Assembly: GCF_020023995.1 (NCBI RefSeq)
Contig: NZ_NRRD01000004.1
Span: forward strand, 162,568-226,567
DNA: 64,000 bases
Origin: Rhodobacter sp. TJ_12
GTDB taxonomy: Bacteria > Pseudomonadota > Alphaproteobacteria > Rhodobacterales > Rhodobacteraceae
Direction of reading: 5' to 3'
The translations under genes and the position numbers were made by a program. Of the stretch, positions 63,307-64,000 are shown piece by piece (position 1 is the first letter of the stretch; each line of letters starts with the position of its first letter). Below the pieces are notes generated by a model, which made no database searches, was not told where the DNA came from, and worked only from the letters and a program-made list of their open reading frames with translations.

Positions 63307-64000
63307 CTGCGCCCTGGATTTCCGGGGATGCCGCAGGCGGCAATGGCCGACCGGTTCGATGTTCTGGAGGCCGAAGCGCTTGACCGGCTGAGCCGAGACC
63401 AAGAACATATCGCGGGCCTGCACAAACGGATGCGGTATCTCGGCGTGGCTATTGTCACCAAAGCCGAGGGTGAGATCAACGAGATGCATATCGGGCTCGG
63501 CGGCACGATGTCGGCACTGTTCCTGCGCCAACTCGCCCCAAAGGCGCATAGGGGCCTAGAGGGACGCGTTAAGGCGGGTAAATCGGCGGGCGGGATCAGC
63601 TATGGCTACCGCCTGGACCGCTAGCCCCTTCCGGACGGGACGCATACGACCGGGGATCGGGTCATCGACCCGGCCGAGGAGGCAATCGTTCAGAGGATTT
63701 TCACGGAATATGATCGGGGGCGCAGTGCGCGGTCGATCGCAATTGGGCTGAACCGAGACGGCATCGCGCCGCCCCGCTCGGACGGTAAGGGCAAGGGCAG
63801 CTGGTCGTTCTCGACGATTTCCGGGAACTGGAAGCGCGGAACCGGAATCCTCAACAACGACCTCTATATCGGTCGCCTCGTGTGGAACCGTCAGCACTTC
63901 GTCAAAGACCCCGATACTGGCAAACGTCAGGCACGGCCGAACCCGCCCGAGGACTGGATCACCGAGGAGGTGCCGCATCTGCGGATCATCAGCGACGACC
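63307..64000 (+). pseudogene. Large serine recombinase, 5'-truncated and interrupted by TAG
   Basis: One continuous frame recognisable from LRPGF (63307) through DVLEAEALDRLSRDQEHIAGLHKRM, EINEMHIGLGGTMSALFLRQLA and GLEGRVKAGKSAGGISYGYRLDR, then an in-frame TAG at 63622-63624, then DRVIDPAEEAIVQRIFTEYDRGRSARSIAIGLNRDGI, RGTGILNNDLYIGRLVWNRQ and EEVPHLRIISDD up to the window edge. This is the Pin/large-serine-recombinase type (resolvase plus recombinase domains) found on phages and islands. The first ~70 residues with the catalytic serine are missing, so it is inactive unless the missing part lies elsewhere. It begins about 55 bases behind hisH. Confidence 0.85.

Overview
This window looks like chromosomal DNA of a purple non-sulfur-type alphaproteobacterium in the Rhodobacteraceae (Rhodobacter sensu lato). 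The signs are high G+C content, a cytochrome c2 very close in sequence to the Rhodobacter capsulatus/blasticus type, a urease cluster ordered ureDABC-orf-EFG as known in Rhodobacter, an intervening small gene between glyQ and glyS, and many Rhodobacterales-style short overlaps (ATGA, TTGA, GTGA). Most of the window is ordinary core genome. Two decayed serine-recombinase fragments mark its edges, at 1738-2074 beside a tRNA-Ser and at 63307-64000 just behind hisH.

Layout, left to right. 1-2400: a cold-shock gene with a coupled small gene, a truncated PAS-like regulator, recombinase remains and tRNA-Ser(TGA). 2.5-9.0 kb: one tightly packed forward block (RlpA/SPOR-like lipoprotein, D-Ala-D-Ala carboxypeptidase, tmk, holB, TatD nuclease, metallo-beta-lactamase-fold hydrolase, AEC transporter). 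9.2-17.6 kb, reverse: a polyamine-type ABC importer (ATPase, binding protein, two permeases) preceded by a ~1200-residue RTX-repeat protein with a C-terminal Hint domain. 17.8-23.4 kb: tRNA-Leu(GAG), a peptidoglycan-binding exported protein, lipB, cytochrome c2, a YqeY protein and carA. 23.6-29.2 kb: a glycosyltransferase fused to an MshEN (c-di-GMP-binding type) domain behind a perfect CtrA-type box, a GntR/FCD regulator, a HAD nucleotidase, two small membrane proteins and a UbiH-type hydroxylase.

29.2-40.9 kb is a complete urea module on the reverse strand. UrtABCDE imports urea; UreABC hydrolyses it to ammonia and CO2; UreDEFG load nickel. One small gene of unknown function sits on the opposite strand inside the cluster. 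41-45 kb: two tandem Lrp/AsnC regulators divergent from ilvC, a DUF2254 membrane protein and a small membrane protein. 45-49.2 kb: glmM-folP-folB and a SleB-type wall hydrolase. 49.4-55.7 kb: glyQ, a small gene, glyS and a divergent pyruvate phosphate dikinase-like protein. 55.8-61.6 kb: a SPOR/peptidoglycan-binding protein with a dead trypsin-like domain, pyruvate carboxylase and a CsbD protein. The window ends with two identical tRNA-Gly(GCC) genes, hisB, hisH and the broken recombinase.

The most interesting signals are: the MshEN-glycosyltransferase fusion under a CtrA-type box; a 16-bp GTATGC palindrome sitting on the -10 element of a small membrane-protein gene, with the same half-site repeated at a nearby GntR gene; the pseudoprotease; the divergent PPDK; RTX/Hint coupling to the polyamine importer; and TTTGC-type boxes upstream of cspA and pyc that resemble ScfR/RamB sites. 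I saw no CRISPR array, rRNA or intact prophage. All functional calls are by reading motifs; no database search was possible.
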